Of a DNA stretch of 6,509 nt, positions 1 through 6,218 are shown in pieces (positions within the stretch are counted from its first letter, which is position 1; every line of letters starts with the position of its first letter). The DNA lies in the NCBI GenBank assembly GCA_030625995.1, contig DAOUPU010000146.1:1-6509 (forward strand). The letters run 5' to 3'. Below the pieces are notes generated by a model that was given only the letters and a program-made list of their open reading frames with translations, was not told the origin of the DNA and made no database searches. This DNA comes from Flavobacteriaceae bacterium (GTDB taxonomy: Bacteria; Bacteroidota; Bacteroidia; Flavobacteriales; Flavobacteriaceae). The position numbers and the translations under genes were made by a program.

Positions 1-1
1 T

Positions 2-1624
2 TCTTTACTCGAAAACCTATCCGAACAACTAAAGGTTGAGATTGGAATTATAGGTTATAATGCCAACTTCCTTTTGGGAAACGGAACAGAATATGCAAAT
101 GCGTTTCCACTCACCAATAATGAAGACATCTTTGGAACCTTGTACGCCAGTAATCAACAAGGTAAAATACTAGCAGATCTCATTATTATTCTGGTAAAGA
201 AAGAATTAGATAAGAAAAGAATAGGGAATGAAGTATTGGGACTTTACCGTGAAATTAATATGATCTATGATTTCAGTGATAAAATATCAAAAAAAATAGA
301 TGAAAAATCTCTCGCTGAAACTGCCTTAAGTGAAGCTTCCCAAATTATTAATGCAACCCATGGTTTATTTTTGATCTATGATTCCGATCATGATAAAGTA
401 ATTGAGCTTTCTTCATTTGGTGAATCTCCGGATCGCGGGCGTAATATAGATGATCAAAATCCTTTTCTCAAAGAATTGATCCTGAGAGGAACCGCTTCTA
501 TAGTATCTCCTGAAAGAATCAAAAATAATCCTGCGTTGAAACACTTTAAGGCTGTAATGTATGCACCCCTAAAAGTTAAACACCGAACATTGGGGTTGAT
601 TATCCTAGGTCATGACAAAGAAATGGAATTTACTGCTGCGGAATTAAAATTACTTACTACCATTGCACTACAATCGGCTGGAGCCATAGAAAGTGCCAAC
701 TTATATCAAAAAGGGCTACAAGAGGCAAAGGAAAGAGAAGAGGCAATTAAATCTATACATGAAGTCAGTCAGAAATTTGTCCCCAATGAATTCATCAAAT
801 CCTTGGGCAAGAATAAGCTGACAGAGGTTTCATTGGGTGATTTGGCAGAAAAAGATGTGACAGTTATGTTTGTGGACATCAGAGGATATACTGCATTATC
901 AGAGGGCTTAAACCCCAAAGATAATTTTTTGTTCATTAATTCCTTTAATAAAATAATGGGGCCCATAATTAGAAAAAACGAAGGTTTTATCATGCAATAT
1001 TTAGGGGATGGATTCATGGCTCTATTTCCGAATGGGCCACAAAATGCATTAAGATCTTCTGTGCAAATGCATAAAGTACTTAACGATTTTAATGAAGAAA
1101 GAATTGCTGAGAATCGTCTACCGATCAAAATCGGGATTGGTATGCAAAACGGGAATCTTATTATGGGAATTACGGGAGATATAGAAAGGCTGGATGCGGC
1201 GATCATATCCGATACCGTAAATACAGCTTCCAGAATAGAAGGATTGTCCAAACATTTTGGAACCTCCATTCTGTTGACAGGGCGTTGTAAAGATAATCTA
1301 ACGAATTCTGAAGAATTTGATTTTAGATATTTGGGACCTGTACAAGTAATAGGAAAACAAAAACCTATTGCACTGTATGAATGTATCAATGGTGATAATT
1401 CTTCTCTGCTAAAGCACAAATTGAAGACACTTGATATTTTTGATAAAGGGATGAATCTATATTTTGATAAGGAGTTTGCGATGGCGGCTGTAACCTTTCA
1501 ACAAATTGTAAAATTAGATCGAAATGATCATACGGCGAAATTGTTTTTAAATAGATCTGCCCATCTTATTACACAAGAAATTGGTGACGACTGGAAAGGA
1601 GTGGAATCCGTTAAAACAAAATAA
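2..1624 (+). CDS. GAF-domain class III adenylate/guanylate cyclase (5' end outside the window)
   Basis: Probable signalling enzyme making a cyclic nucleotide from ATP or GTP. The frame is open from base 2 without a stop, so the gene begins upstream; 540 residues are visible, and the internal TTG at 74 is not a credible start. Numbering from base 2: residues 1-75 are an N-terminal sensory region ending in a linker (LYREINMIYDFSDKI), about 99-234 a GAF domain, about 235-285 a coiled linker with the usual PNEFIKSLG...LGD lead-in, and about 286-461 the cyclase domain. Metal-binding aspartates are D292 (FVDIRGYT) and D336 (YLGDGFMALF). Transition-state residues N407 and R411 are present (SDTVNTASR). 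The purine-selecting lysine is replaced by Q332 and the usual Thr/Asp by A400, so nucleotide preference is uncertain. Residues 472-540 form a TPR-like tail ending in DDWKGVESV, common in this family. No transmembrane segment is visible. The family call is firm; the substrate is not. Confidence 0.93.
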   Translation, partial: SLLENLSEQLKVEIGIIGYNANFLLGNGTEYANAFPLTNNEDIFGTLYASNQQGKILADLIIILVKKELDKKRIGNEVLGLYREINMIYDFSDKISKKIDEKSLAETALSEASQIINATHGLFLIYDSDHDKVIELSSFGESPDRGRNIDDQNPFLKELILRGTASIVSPERIKNNPALKHFKAVMYAPLKVKHRTLGLIILGHDKEMEFTAAELKLLTTIALQSAGAIESANLYQKGLQEAKEREEAIKSIHEVSQKFVPNEFIKSLGKNKLTEVSLGDLAEKDVTVMFVDIRGYTALSEGLNPKDNFLFINSFNKIMGPIIRKNEGFIMQYLGDGFMALFPNGPQNALRSSVQMHKVLNDFNEERIAENRLPIKIGIGMQNGNLIMGITGDIERLDAAIISDTVNTASRIEGLSKHFGTSILLTGRCKDNLTNSEEFDFRYLGPVQVIGKQKPIALYECINGDNSSLLKHKLKTLDIFDKGMNLYFDKEFAMAAVTFQQIVKLDRNDHTAKLFLNRSAHLITQEIGDDWKGVESVKTK

Positions 1625-1696
1625 GTTTATAATCACTAATTTTACAAAACATAAAAACTACCTAATCTTCCCAATAACCAACTAAATCTACAAATC

Positions 1697-2440
1697 ATGT
1701 CTAAATTTAAAATCATCACTTTATTAATCTTCATTGTTTTAAGTATTGGAAATATTACTGCACAAACCAAAGTCATTCCAGTTGAGCATTTTGATAAAGT
1801 TATTGTAAGTCCGCATATACAAGTGAATTTTGTAATGGGAGATAAGGAATCCGTTAGTATAGAAAGTATTAGTGTTTCAGAAGACAAATTAAATGTTGAG
1901 GTTTCTGGATCAACGCTTCGTATTTATTTGGAAGACGCTAAAACAGTTACCAAATCAGAAAAATCTGATGATCATAACGGAAAACAGTCAATTTATGACG
2001 GAACTATAGTTAAAGCAACAATAACGTTCAAAACTTTGAAGGAACTTTCCCTGAGAGGCGAACAAGAATTTGTATGCGAAAGTCCTTTGGAACTTGATAA
2101 ATTTGTACTGACCGTCTATGGTGAATCGAGAGTGACATTGAACGAAGTGAAATTGAACAGTCTGAACACTACAATTTATGGCGAGAGCTATTTAGAAATT
2201 AAATCCGGTTCTATAGGGAGGCATAAAATTACTGCCTATGGCGAAAGTGAAATTAATACCCCAAATGTAACAACAAAAACTGCAAAAGTTACCGCCTATG
2301 GTGAAGCTAATATTCGCCTTATGGTTGCCGATGATCTGAAAGTCACTTCTTATGGTGAGGCAAACATTTCATATTCCGGTGATGCGAAATTAAATAAGGG
2401 AATCGTAATTGGGGATGCCACAATTAAAAAAATAAATTAG
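1697..2440 (+). CDS. Secreted GIN-domain (DUF2807) beta-repeat protein
   Basis: A 247-residue exported protein of the head-GIN-domain/DUF2807 family, which is abundant in Bacteroidota and has no established biochemical role. Residues 1-23 form a signal peptide (basic start, hydrophobic core, NITAQ end, probable signal peptidase I cut after TAQ) with no lipobox cysteine. Residues 24-120 contain the typical opening, VEHFDKVIVSPHIQVNFVMG. The rest is a ladder of YGE-containing strands at residues 141, 161, 181, 201 and 219, expected to fold as a right-handed beta-solenoid. The ATG at 1697 is the natural start because the signal peptide begins there. It lies 72 bases after the cyclase stop on the same strand; I cannot tell whether they are cotranscribed. 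A periplasmic or surface location is inferred from the signal peptide. Confidence 0.9.
   Translation: MSKFKIITLLIFIVLSIGNITAQTKVIPVEHFDKVIVSPHIQVNFVMGDKESVSIESISVSEDKLNVEVSGSTLRIYLEDAKTVTKSEKSDDHNGKQSIYDGTIVKATITFKTLKELSLRGEQEFVCESPLELDKFVLTVYGESRVTLNEVKLNSLNTTIYGESYLEIKSGSIGRHKITAYGESEINTPNVTTKTAKVTAYGEANIRLMVADDLKVTSYGEANISYSGDAKLNKGIVIGDATIKKIN
2117..2359 (+). repeat. Five tandem approximately 20-residue YGE repeats within the GIN protein
   Basis: Inside the DUF2807 protein the motif YGE(S/A) recurs at residues 141, 161, 181, 201 and 219, with a degenerate RGEQ copy at 120-123. The first three intervals are exactly 20 residues and the last is 18. Each copy follows a short run of alternating Thr/Val/Ile (VLTVYGES, NTTIYGES, KITAYGES, KVTAYGEA, KVTSYGEA). 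This is what one turn of a beta-solenoid per repeat would look like. The DNA copies differ at many positions, so this is an old protein-level repeat and not a recent duplication. Confidence 0.85.
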
Positions 2441-2681
2441 CTGTGTTTACTGATTATACTTGCTTTTTACAATTCTTTTTTATTGGTTTTCTATAAATAA
2501 ATTGATTTGAAAGACATCCCATATATATTTCAATCAGAATTATTATCCATTGTATAAACGATTAAAAATCAACATATACGATGAATTTCATTGAAAATAT
2601 TACTTACATTTCCTAAGTCAAATATTGTCAGTTAATAGTAACTATCATACTAAATTTAAGTTTCACTCGTTTATTATGTAA
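2441..2681. other. AT-rich intergenic stretch with no supported gene
   Basis: This is the first part of the 617-base gap between the GIN-domain gene and paiB. I found no ORF with protein-like character, no tRNA-like fold and no convincing terminator straight after the upstream stop. A TAAATTTA box at 2651-2658 has a TTG 23 bases upstream (2625-2627), so it could be a weak promoter, but such boxes are common in DNA this AT-rich. The rest of the gap is annotated separately as a small transcription unit and the paiB promoter region. Confidence 0.5.
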
Positions 2682-2712
2682 TTGCTATAACACTTTTCCA
2701 ATTGTACATTTA
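2682..2712 (+). promoter_or_regulatory. Candidate Bacteroidota-type promoter for the small zipper ORF
   Basis: TTG at 2682-2684 and TACATTTA at 2705-2712 are separated by 20 bases. This fits the Bacteroidota pattern of TTG or TTTG near -33 and TAnnTTTG near -7, except that the last base of the -7 box is A. Transcription would start near 2719, about 28 bases before the ATG at 2747. The match is modest and the region is AT-rich; support comes mainly from its position before a small ORF that ends in a strong terminator. Confidence 0.35.
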
Positions 2713-2746
2713 TAATAAAATTTATCTTAAACGCACATTGGTATTT

Positions 2747-2872
2747 ATGAAAAAGAAAAAAAATAAGGCTCTGCTTATTCATTCGTTAGAGCTGAAAATC
2801 TTCTTAATAGAATTAGAACAAAATTTACACAAATTAAACATCGAAAAAACAAAATTAAACGACAGATTATAG
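2747..2872 (+). CDS. 41-residue leucine-zipper microprotein (putative)
   Basis: A short ORF from ATG 2747 to TAG 2870-2872. I do not recognise a family. The product has a lysine-rich start (MKKKKNK) and then a leucine heptad: Leu at 9, 16, 23, 30 and 37, with a second register of Leu at 20, 27 and 41. Positions between are charged or polar (LELKIFLIELEQNLHKL), giving an amphipathic helix that could form a dimeric coiled coil. It is too short and charged for a confident membrane segment. A perfect 14-bp hairpin with a T tract starts four bases after the stop, and a promoter-like element lies 35 bases upstream, so it sits in what looks like its own transcription unit. TTA-rich AT DNA inflates leucine by chance, and the transcript might instead act as RNA, so coding is likely but unproven. 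Confidence 0.45.
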   Translation: MKKKKNKALLIHSLELKIFLIELEQNLHKLNIEKTKLNDRL

Positions 2873-2875
2873 AAT

Positions 2876-2915
2876 AAATAGAACACATAATACAATATGT
2901 GTTCTATTTTTTTTT
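2876..2915 (+). terminator. Strong intrinsic terminator
   Basis: A perfect 14-bp inverted repeat (2876-2889 with 2896-2909, arm AAATAGAACACATA) closes a six-base loop (ATACAA) and runs into nine T residues at 2907-2915. It lies just after the 41-codon ORF and over 430 bases beyond the GIN-protein stop, so it most probably ends a transcript starting within this gap. Its complement has only a short T run (3-4 bases) after the hairpin, so the plus-strand orientation is favoured. Confidence 0.88.
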
Positions 2916-2984
2916 ATAATTAAGCCATTTTCTTCATCTCTCAGAACACTTATTAAAAGTACTAATTTCACTATTAAAATCTAA

Positions 2985-3014
2985 TTTGAAATAATTCTTA
3001 CCTTGGTACCTTTA
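2985..3014 (+). promoter_or_regulatory. Candidate Bacteroidota promoter of the PaiB-family gene
   Basis: TTTG at 2985-2988 and TACCTTTA at 3007-3014 are 18 bases apart, matching the Bacteroidota housekeeping pattern TTTG / TAnnTTTG in all but the last base. A start near 3021 would give a leader of roughly 37 bases before the ATG at 3058. The element lies after the strong terminator, so paiB probably has its own transcription start. Confidence 0.55.
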
Positions 3015-3057
3015 AATTAAGTCGTTTAATATTTATCCAGAGAGCAAATAAAGGTTT

Positions 3058-3675
3058 ATGTACATTCCAGATCGCTTTAATAACGAAGATATGACAGCCG
3101 TAAAGGATTTTATATCCCACAACGGTTTTGGAATATTAATACATCAGGGCAATCAAAAATTACTAGGAACACATATCCCCATGCTCTTAGATAAGAATAA
3201 GAAAGGCAAAGACATCTTAACTGGTCATCTGTCAAGAGCAAATCCTCAATGGAAACATTTTAAAGATAATGGTGATGTCATGGCCATTTTTATGGGTCCT
3301 CATACCTATATTTCCTCTTCCTGGTATCAAAAAGAAAGTGTGCCAACATGGAACTATATCGCAATACATGTTTATGGGAAAATAAAAATAGTGGAAGGAG
3401 AGGCATTGATCGATGATATGCGACGGCTGGTTGATAAATACGAGAAACATTCAAAAGATCCTGTAGTCGTAGATAGGTTATCTGCAAAAACTATGGAGAT
3501 GATGAAAGGAATTGTAGGATTTCAGATCGAGATCACTGAGATCCAGGCAGCCTTTAAACTTTCCCAAAACAGAGACGAAAAAGACTTTAACAATATTATT
3601 CAAGAATTGGAACGATCAGATGATTTCCATGCAAAAGCCGTGGCGGAAGAAATGAAAAAAAATCATCCCAAATAA
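3058..3675 (+). CDS. paiB: PaiB-family FMN-binding protein (putative transcriptional regulator)
   Basis: A 205-residue cytoplasmic protein of the PaiB / FMN-binding negative transcriptional regulator family, which has a flavin-reductase-like split-barrel fold. Family hallmarks run in order: the MYIPDRF start, THIPMLLD (38-45), the GHLSRANPQW block (56-65), the GPHTYISSSWY block (80-90), VPTWNY (95-100), IHVYGKI (103-109), and the C-terminal FKLSQNR (166-172). The length is normal. The name comes from Bacillus, where PaiB acts with the acetyltransferase PaiA in repressing sporulation and protease genes. No PaiA neighbour is present and flavobacteria do not sporulate, so that role should not be carried over; a flavin- or heme-related redox function is equally possible. 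The gene stands alone, with its own promoter-like element, convergent with the operon to its right. Confidence 0.93.
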   Translation: MYIPDRFNNEDMTAVKDFISHNGFGILIHQGNQKLLGTHIPMLLDKNKKGKDILTGHLSRANPQWKHFKDNGDVMAIFMGPHTYISSSWYQKESVPTWNYIAIHVYGKIKIVEGEALIDDMRRLVDKYEKHSKDPVVVDRLSAKTMEMMKGIVGFQIEITEIQAAFKLSQNRDEKDFNNIIQELERSDDFHAKAVAEEMKKNHPK

Positions 3676-3692
3676 AGATCGGAAAGGGCAGG

Positions 3693-3712
3693 AAAAAAAT
3701 TCAAACGAATTT
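3693..3712 (-). terminator. Weak candidate terminator of the minus-strand operon
   Basis: A 6-bp stem (3697-3702 with 3707-3712, AAATTC/GAATTT) with a four-base loop lies about 24 bases beyond the nucleoside hydrolase stop. Read on the minus strand, the stem runs into a T tract (seven Ts in total). The stem is short and AT-only apart from one pair, so this is tentative, but its orientation and position fit the end of the leftward operon. Confidence 0.35.
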
Positions 3713-3735
3713 ATACCCATCTAGTTACAAAATTT

Positions 3736-4776
3736 TTAATCCACAAGAACATAATCTTTCATTGTACCATAAAAATCAGAAAGTATTTTTTCCACTTCAA
3801 AATTTTCCCATATAATTATTTTTCTGGAATTATTTGTTTGTTCAATCCATTTATTATCTACCATTTTCGGACTTGAAACATGGAAGGATTCCGCCCACTC
3901 TGGATTCTTAACTATTGCCACTGCGGCCATATCAAATAAGGCCCGAGATGGGGTCTCACCATAATAATTAATATTATTAAAGAGATTGACGGAGTAGTCG
4001 CCAAAGTTCTTATATTCTCCTCCATGGCGTCCTACTACAGCCTCTCTTATTTGAGGCCCTAGTCCTGCCATTTTCTTTGATTCTTCCTTTTTAACTCTCA
4101 CGGCATCAGTGCCCGTTGTTTCCCCATATCTTACTGTCACTATTTCAAAATGCAAATCCGATCGTAAAAGATAGTTCATAGCTGGTATATCGTTCTCTAA
4201 ATTGTATTCACCCGGTTCAGGGTAGTTAGACCCCAACCAAACCAATCTAATATTTTTAGAAATAGATGGATCCTTTTTCAATGCCAATGCTACGTTGGTC
4301 AATTTACCAACAGCAACAATTACAAGTTTGGTATCGACGTGTAATTTAGCCTGTTCAATAATAAAATTCACGGCTTTATATCCGTCAAAATTTGGAAGGT
4401 CAATATCTTTCTTTATTTTCTCAAAATTATCGTTGGCTCCTATAATCAGTGGCACTTTTTTATATAGATCACAAAGCTTAATAATTCGCTCTGCTTCTTT
4501 ATAATGTTCATCAATGTCTCCTCCACTAGATGTGGCATTTACGGTAACTCCCTTTACATCAAAATCGTCACCACTCATTAATAAATATGCCAAAGCATGT
4601 TGGTCATCCAATTCGTTGTTCGCATCGGTATCAAAAATAACGGACAACCTGATTTTTGGAGGATCTTCTTGTTTCTTCATGCTAGTAAAGCCATAATGTG
4701 TTAAATATCCAAAACAAAAAAAGATAGTGAATAAAGTTCTTATCCTGATCGAATAAATTTCTGTTTGAATATGCAT
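3736..4776 (-). CDS. Exported nucleoside hydrolase-like protein (IUNH superfamily)
   Basis: A 346-residue member of the inosine/uridine-preferring nucleoside hydrolase superfamily, which splits the N-ribosidic bond to give free base and ribose. The N-terminus has Arg residues followed by a hydrophobic run (residues 13-30), probably a signal peptide or anchor, with no clear lipobox. The calcium/ribose signature is FDTDANNELDDQHALA (48-63). It has two more residues between Asp51 and Asp57-Asp58 than the classical DTDPGIDD form. VGKLTNVALAL (156-166) matches the usual GPLTNLALAL, and E190/N192/D196 lie in the ribose-contacting EYNLENDIPA block. The C-terminal calcium Asp is D282 in ALFDMAAVA, where classical enzymes have His-Asp and this one has Phe281-Asp. 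The ATG overlaps the upstream TGA by one base, so translation is likely coupled. Substrate is unknown; a ribose-containing product of the upstream enzyme is a reasonable inference. Confidence 0.9.
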   Translation of the reverse strand: MHIQTEIYSIRIRTLFTIFFCFGYLTHYGFTSMKKQEDPPKIRLSVIFDTDANNELDDQHALAYLLMSGDDFDVKGVTVNATSSGGDIDEHYKEAERIIKLCDLYKKVPLIIGANDNFEKIKKDIDLPNFDGYKAVNFIIEQAKLHVDTKLVIVAVGKLTNVALALKKDPSISKNIRLVWLGSNYPEPGEYNLENDIPAMNYLLRSDLHFEIVTVRYGETTGTDAVRVKKEESKKMAGLGPQIREAVVGRHGGEYKNFGDYSVNLFNNINYYGETPSRALFDMAAVAIVKNPEWAESFHVSSPKMVDNKWIEQTNNSRKIIIWENFEVEKILSDFYGTMKDYVLVD

Positions 4777-4778
4777 CA
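4774..4778 (-). promoter_or_regulatory. TGATG stop-start overlap coupling two operon genes
   Basis: On the minus strand the ADP-ribosylglycohydrolase gene ends with TGA (4778-4776) and the nucleoside hydrolase begins with ATG (4776-4774), sharing the A at 4776. Such overlaps usually mean that ribosomes ending the first gene reinitiate on the second, giving matched output. It also supports the chosen start of the nucleoside hydrolase. Confidence 0.85.
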
Positions 4779-6206
4779 GTCTCCAGGATTAATATCTAAT
4801 TCAACATTAGGTATATACCAGATATCTTTTTGCAGATCAACGCCTCCTCCCATTTCTTCCTGCACTACTCTATCAATAATATAAATACCTTTTTGTGCCA
4901 TGCTATTAAAATTGTCCATCCCATCGTTAAGGAAGTTGACCCGGGTTCTATGGATATTAAATTTATCCGAGAATTTCCTTCCAAAGGTTTCTTCAACCCC
5001 TTTTTTACCGATCATAAAGCCCAAAAGTCCACCCCAAGTAGCGGTCGGGTTATCAGAATCCCATCCTGACAAGGTACCAATTTTAATGGTTTCTTTAATA
5101 TCCCCTTCACCATATAGCAGACTCACTATACTTGATCCAAAATTTATTCCAGCCGCAAAACAGCCATTACAGTATATATTTTTTGATGTCATGTCATAGC
5201 CATCTGCCTGTTCTACCTGGTATCTTTGATAGAGTGCATCTCTTGCTTCTTCCCATGGAACGCCCACCTCATATTTACTTTTTACAAAATCATACATTTT
5301 AGCAGAATAGGAATCATTAGGCAACCTTTTACGTGCCTCATCCGCCATCCAAATTACCTTTTCCTTCATTGATAAATCCTGATCAACAGAAGAAGCTAAA
5401 GAATACATGATCACATAAAATTCAGAAATCCACTCCGCATTTTCGCGGGCTGTAGTTTGTATAGGGAGTTTTGACATCTTTAAAGCAATATCAGGTCTCG
5501 TAGGGGCAAAAAAACCAAAAATCTCTGTCGTTAATTGCGCATCGATCATTTCATAGTAATTGTTGTAAATACTATCGGTAGTATTTATAGGATTGCTCGT
5601 TGCGGGAGGTACAAAACCATCCAGCATCATATCCAATGCCTTTTGGTTTGCAACCCATAAAAAATTCTCTTCCTCATGCATCATATGCTTCAACCAACCA
5701 TCTCTGATTTGATCGCCTGATAAAATACTTGTTTTATTTGTGTATAATAAATGTTGATACATATACTCCAGGTCGGTATCGTCATCGGCACCCCAAATTT
5801 CGCCTTCTCCCCTAAACACAAAATCAATATTGGGAGATAAATCACTTGGGACACCATCTGCCCAAATACTGGGTTGATCTGCTTTACCCCAATTATCTCT
5901 GGTATAAAAATCTCCTGTTTTGATATCACCAATATTCCCGATCTTATCCATTTCGGTTACTAGTCCGGTCCAGTTGGCAATACATTGCCCCAACCAAAAG
6001 CCATATAATTTATTAGCATATTCTGATCTTGAAATTATTCTATCTGTTGGTTTGGGAGAATAGATTTCATAAACTAGTTCAGGATCCACCATTGTGTTGA
6101 TTACCGGCTCCTTCTTTTCACTTCCTTTATTAACACACGAAAGCATTGATATGGTTATCAATAATATAACTAAATATCCTTTTTTACTCGCATAATTAAT
6201 ATTCAT
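4776..6206 (-). CDS. Lipoprotein ADP-ribosylglycohydrolase-family enzyme
   Basis: A 476-residue protein of the ADP-ribosylglycohydrolase (DraG/ARH) family, all-helical dinuclear-metal enzymes that hydrolyse N- or O-glycosidic bonds of ADP-ribose. Residues 7-24 are a lipoprotein signal (KKG, hydrophobic core, SMLSC) with Cys24 as likely lipidation site, so it should be membrane-anchored outside the cytoplasm, unlike classical DraG. The domain starts near 60 (YANKLYGFWLGQCIANW). The first metal cluster is WGADDDTDLEYM (138-149), equivalent to the TDDT motif. The second is GWDSDNPTATWGG (381-393), with Asp383 and Asp385, where DraG has GGDTDT. The block IDAQLTTEIFGFFAP (221-235) looks like a subfamily signature. 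Start ATG 6206 yields the signal peptide directly and lies 12 bases from the kinase stop. The actual substrate could be free ADP-ribose-like compounds or another N-glycoside rather than modified protein. Confidence 0.9.
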   Translation of the reverse strand: MNINYASKKGYLVILLITISMLSCVNKGSEKKEPVINTMVDPELVYEIYSPKPTDRIISRSEYANKLYGFWLGQCIANWTGLVTEMDKIGNIGDIKTGDFYTRDNWGKADQPSIWADGVPSDLSPNIDFVFRGEGEIWGADDDTDLEYMYQHLLYTNKTSILSGDQIRDGWLKHMMHEEENFLWVANQKALDMMLDGFVPPATSNPINTTDSIYNNYYEMIDAQLTTEIFGFFAPTRPDIALKMSKLPIQTTARENAEWISEFYVIMYSLASSVDQDLSMKEKVIWMADEARKRLPNDSYSAKMYDFVKSKYEVGVPWEEARDALYQRYQVEQADGYDMTSKNIYCNGCFAAGINFGSSIVSLLYGEGDIKETIKIGTLSGWDSDNPTATWGGLLGFMIGKKGVEETFGRKFSDKFNIHRTRVNFLNDGMDNFNSMAQKGIYIIDRVVQEEMGGGVDLQKDIWYIPNVELDINPGD

Positions 6207-6218
6207 AATTGATTATTT

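Noticed and set aside
74..76. TTG as the start of the cyclase
   Set aside because: The same frame continues upstream to base 2 with protein-like sequence (SLLENLSEQLKVEIGIIGYN), so the gene is truncated by the window edge and does not start here.
769..1419. A 216-codon open frame antisense to the cyclase
   Set aside because: It lies wholly within the cyclase catalytic domain, shows no recognisable domain, and the sense protein has clear family motifs; it is a shadow of the real frame.
1637..1644. TAATTTTA as a -7 box for the GIN-protein gene
   Set aside because: No TTG or TTTG lies 17-23 bases upstream, and TAnnTTTA boxes are frequent by chance in this AT-rich DNA.
2500..2541. Imperfect inverted repeat (AATTGATTTGAAA against TTTCAATCAGAATT) downstream of the GIN-protein gene
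   Set aside because: The arms pair only with bulges, the composition is nearly all A/T and no T tract follows, so it supports neither a terminator nor a structured RNA.
4295..5199. Several plus-strand frames of 60-99 codons opposite the two hydrolases
   Set aside because: All are antisense to well-supported genes and have no domain, signal or promoter support.
5690..5932. An 80-codon minus-strand frame inside the ADP-ribosylglycohydrolase gene
   Set aside because: It overlaps the first metal-binding motif of the real gene in another frame and has no family resemblance.
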